Shown piece after piece: positions 4,325 through 5,451 of a stretch of DNA of 5,451 nucleotides. Position numbers and translations under genes: made by a program. The stretch covers positions 1-5,451 of the forward strand of contig CALCDJ010000039.1 of the NCBI GenBank assembly GCA_937900135.1. The letters are read 5' to 3'. This stretch comes from an uncultured Blautia sp. (GTDB taxonomy: Bacteria; Bacillota; Clostridia; Lachnospirales; Lachnospiraceae). Below the pieces are notes generated by a model. The model was not told where the DNA came from. It did not search any database and saw only the letters and a list, made by a program, of their open reading frames with translations. Numbering within the stretch: the first letter of the stretch is position 1; the number at the start of each line of letters is the position of its first letter.

Positions 4325-5371
4325 ATGAGTTTCTATCAGGAATTACAGCTTAATCAGGCAGGATCAAAAGCGCTTTTAAAATCCTGCACCACCAAAAAAG
4401 AAAAAGGAAAACATTTTTTCATTTATCTTTTTAAAGTATTGCTGACCCTTGCTTTTTGTGTTGCTTTTGTAACCTTATATAGCAACATTTTCGGCGCTGA
4501 CAACAGTATTGTGGGCGTAGTGGTACTTCTTTGCGTTATGGTATTTCGAAATGCAGATTTCGGCATTCGTTGTTCGCATGCGCTCGTATGCATGTCTGTT
4601 GTTTTTGCCATTCTTGCTTTCGGCCCAAGACTTTCTAATATGTTCGGCCCTTTCTGGGCGCTTGCAATCAACCTGATCTGCATCTTTACGTTGATGCTTT
4701 TGGGCTGCCATAATGTAATCATGTTCAATCATTCTACTCTGGTCCTTGGTTATTTGCTGCTTCAGGGCTATGACGTGAAAGGAACGCTCTACACCCAGAG
4801 GTTATGGGGTATTTTGATCGGCGCAGCTGCCACTATGCTTATTTATTTTCATAACCATCACAAAAAAATATATAAACGTACTTGGAAACATCTTCTGGAA
4901 GAATTCCGCCTTTCTTCTGCCAGAAGCCAATGGCAGATTACGCTGACACTGGGAGTATCCAGCGCTCTGTTTTTTGCAAATATTCTCAGTATTCCAAGAG
5001 CTATGTGGATCGGAATTGCAGCCATGTCTGTTCTGGTTCCATTTCCCCAGGATCTGAAAAAACGAGTGGCAGGCAGAATTCCGGGAAATATTGTCGGAGG
5101 TCTTCTGTTTCTTGTTTTATATAAGTTTCTGCCTGCATCCATGCTTCCTTACATGGGCGTCATCGGCGGAATCGGCGTGGGATTTTCTGCCACCTATGGA
5201 TGGCAGGCAGTATTTAATTCCCTGGGAGCCATCTCCATTGCCGTGGGAATCTTCGGTCTTCCTGGAGCAATCCTGCTCCGTATCCTGAACAACATTGCTG
5301 GAGCGCTTTATGGTATGTTTTTCCAGAAGCTCTGCGCTCTTTGCACTGTCTTATCTACAGAAACTCCCTGA
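4325..5371 (+). CDS. FUSC-family (fusaric acid resistance-like) membrane protein
   Basis: The 348-aa product has a basic cytoplasmic N-terminus (1-30) and about twelve hydrophobic segments in two similar halves joined by a polar linker (175-203, HNHHKKIYKRTWKHLLEEF). Half one covers about 31-175, half two about 204-340. Each half ends in a related R-x-x-G-type helix: QRLWGILIGAAATMLIY (158-174) and LRILNNIAGALYGMFF (318-333), with RVAGRIPGNIVGG (247-259) as another FUSC-like motif. Members are associated with efflux of aromatic acids (fusaric acid resistance, AaeB, YccS), though many are uncharacterised. This one is compact and lacks the large soluble domain of AaeB. ATG 4325 has GAGGTG at 4311-4316 and lies 6 bp after marR. 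The pairing suggests ligand-induced export or tolerance; the substrate is unknown. No terminator is visible before the window ends. Confidence 0.8.
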   Translation: MSFYQELQLNQAGSKALLKSCTTKKEKGKHFFIYLFKVLLTLAFCVAFVTLYSNIFGADNSIVGVVVLLCVMVFRNADFGIRCSHALVCMSVVFAILAFGPRLSNMFGPFWALAINLICIFTLMLLGCHNVIMFNHSTLVLGYLLLQGYDVKGTLYTQRLWGILIGAAATMLIYFHNHHKKIYKRTWKHLLEEFRLSSARSQWQITLTLGVSSALFFANILSIPRAMWIGIAAMSVLVPFPQDLKKRVAGRIPGNIVGGLLFLVLYKFLPASMLPYMGVIGGIGVGFSATYGWQAVFNSLGAISIAVGIFGLPGAILLRILNNIAGALYGMFFQKLCALCTVLSTETP

Positions 5372-5451
5372 TTTTCTGTTTATTGTAGTTCTGGATCTGT
5401 TATCGGGCACACTATAACAAACTGATCTTCCACTTTTCAGGCAAAATAAAA

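Noticed and set aside
5398..5419. Hairpin TGTTAT / ATAACA after the FUSC gene as its terminator
   Set aside because: The stem is only six AT-rich pairs around a 10-base loop and no T tract follows on the plus strand, so it is not a convincing terminator. The last 80 bases hold no other feature I can support.

Overview
The window looks like chromosome of a spore-forming, probably gut-dwelling member of the Clostridia, most likely Lachnospiraceae. The evidence is a clear spoIIID gene, AGGAGG-type ribosome binding sites on most genes, moderately low GC, and protein styles I associate with that family (DUF5107/TPR remnant, uracil permease, MarR plus FUSC pair). The species is not determined.

Left part (about 1-1930, all minus strand). 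A sigma-A promoter near 1899-1928 drives a compact operon: a 58-aa protein, an 83-aa protein, a GNAT acetyltransferase, and then the wreck of a DUF5107/TPR gene that still starts with an ATGA overlap on the acetyltransferase stop codon. The operon ends at a strong hairpin terminator (60-95). Immediately beyond it the window edge cuts into what looks like the 5' end of a class C group II intron (52 to 1, continuing left), in the position this intron class is known to prefer.

Middle part (about 1970-3730, minus strand). A uracil permease (uraA) has its own extended -10 promoter, a leader with two hairpins, a GTG start backed by a Shine-Dalgarno sequence, and a U-rich terminator. Just upstream lies spoIIID, the mother-cell sporulation regulator. 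It is preceded by a good sigma-E-like promoter and a match to the SpoIIID binding consensus.

Right part (about 3816-5371, plus strand). A textbook sigma-A promoter (TTGACA, 17 bp, TATAAT) with a palindrome over the expected start of transcription drives a two-gene operon. Its genes are a MarR-family repressor and, 6 bp later, a 12-helix FUSC-type membrane protein. This reads as a self-regulated, ligand-inducible efflux or stress module. The last 80 bases hold no gene that I can support.

I did not find a convincing undescribed system. The most informative points are the intron end beside the terminator, the deletion-scarred DUF5107 gene, a possible RNA switch between spoIIID read-through and the uraA ribosome binding site, and the MarR operator.
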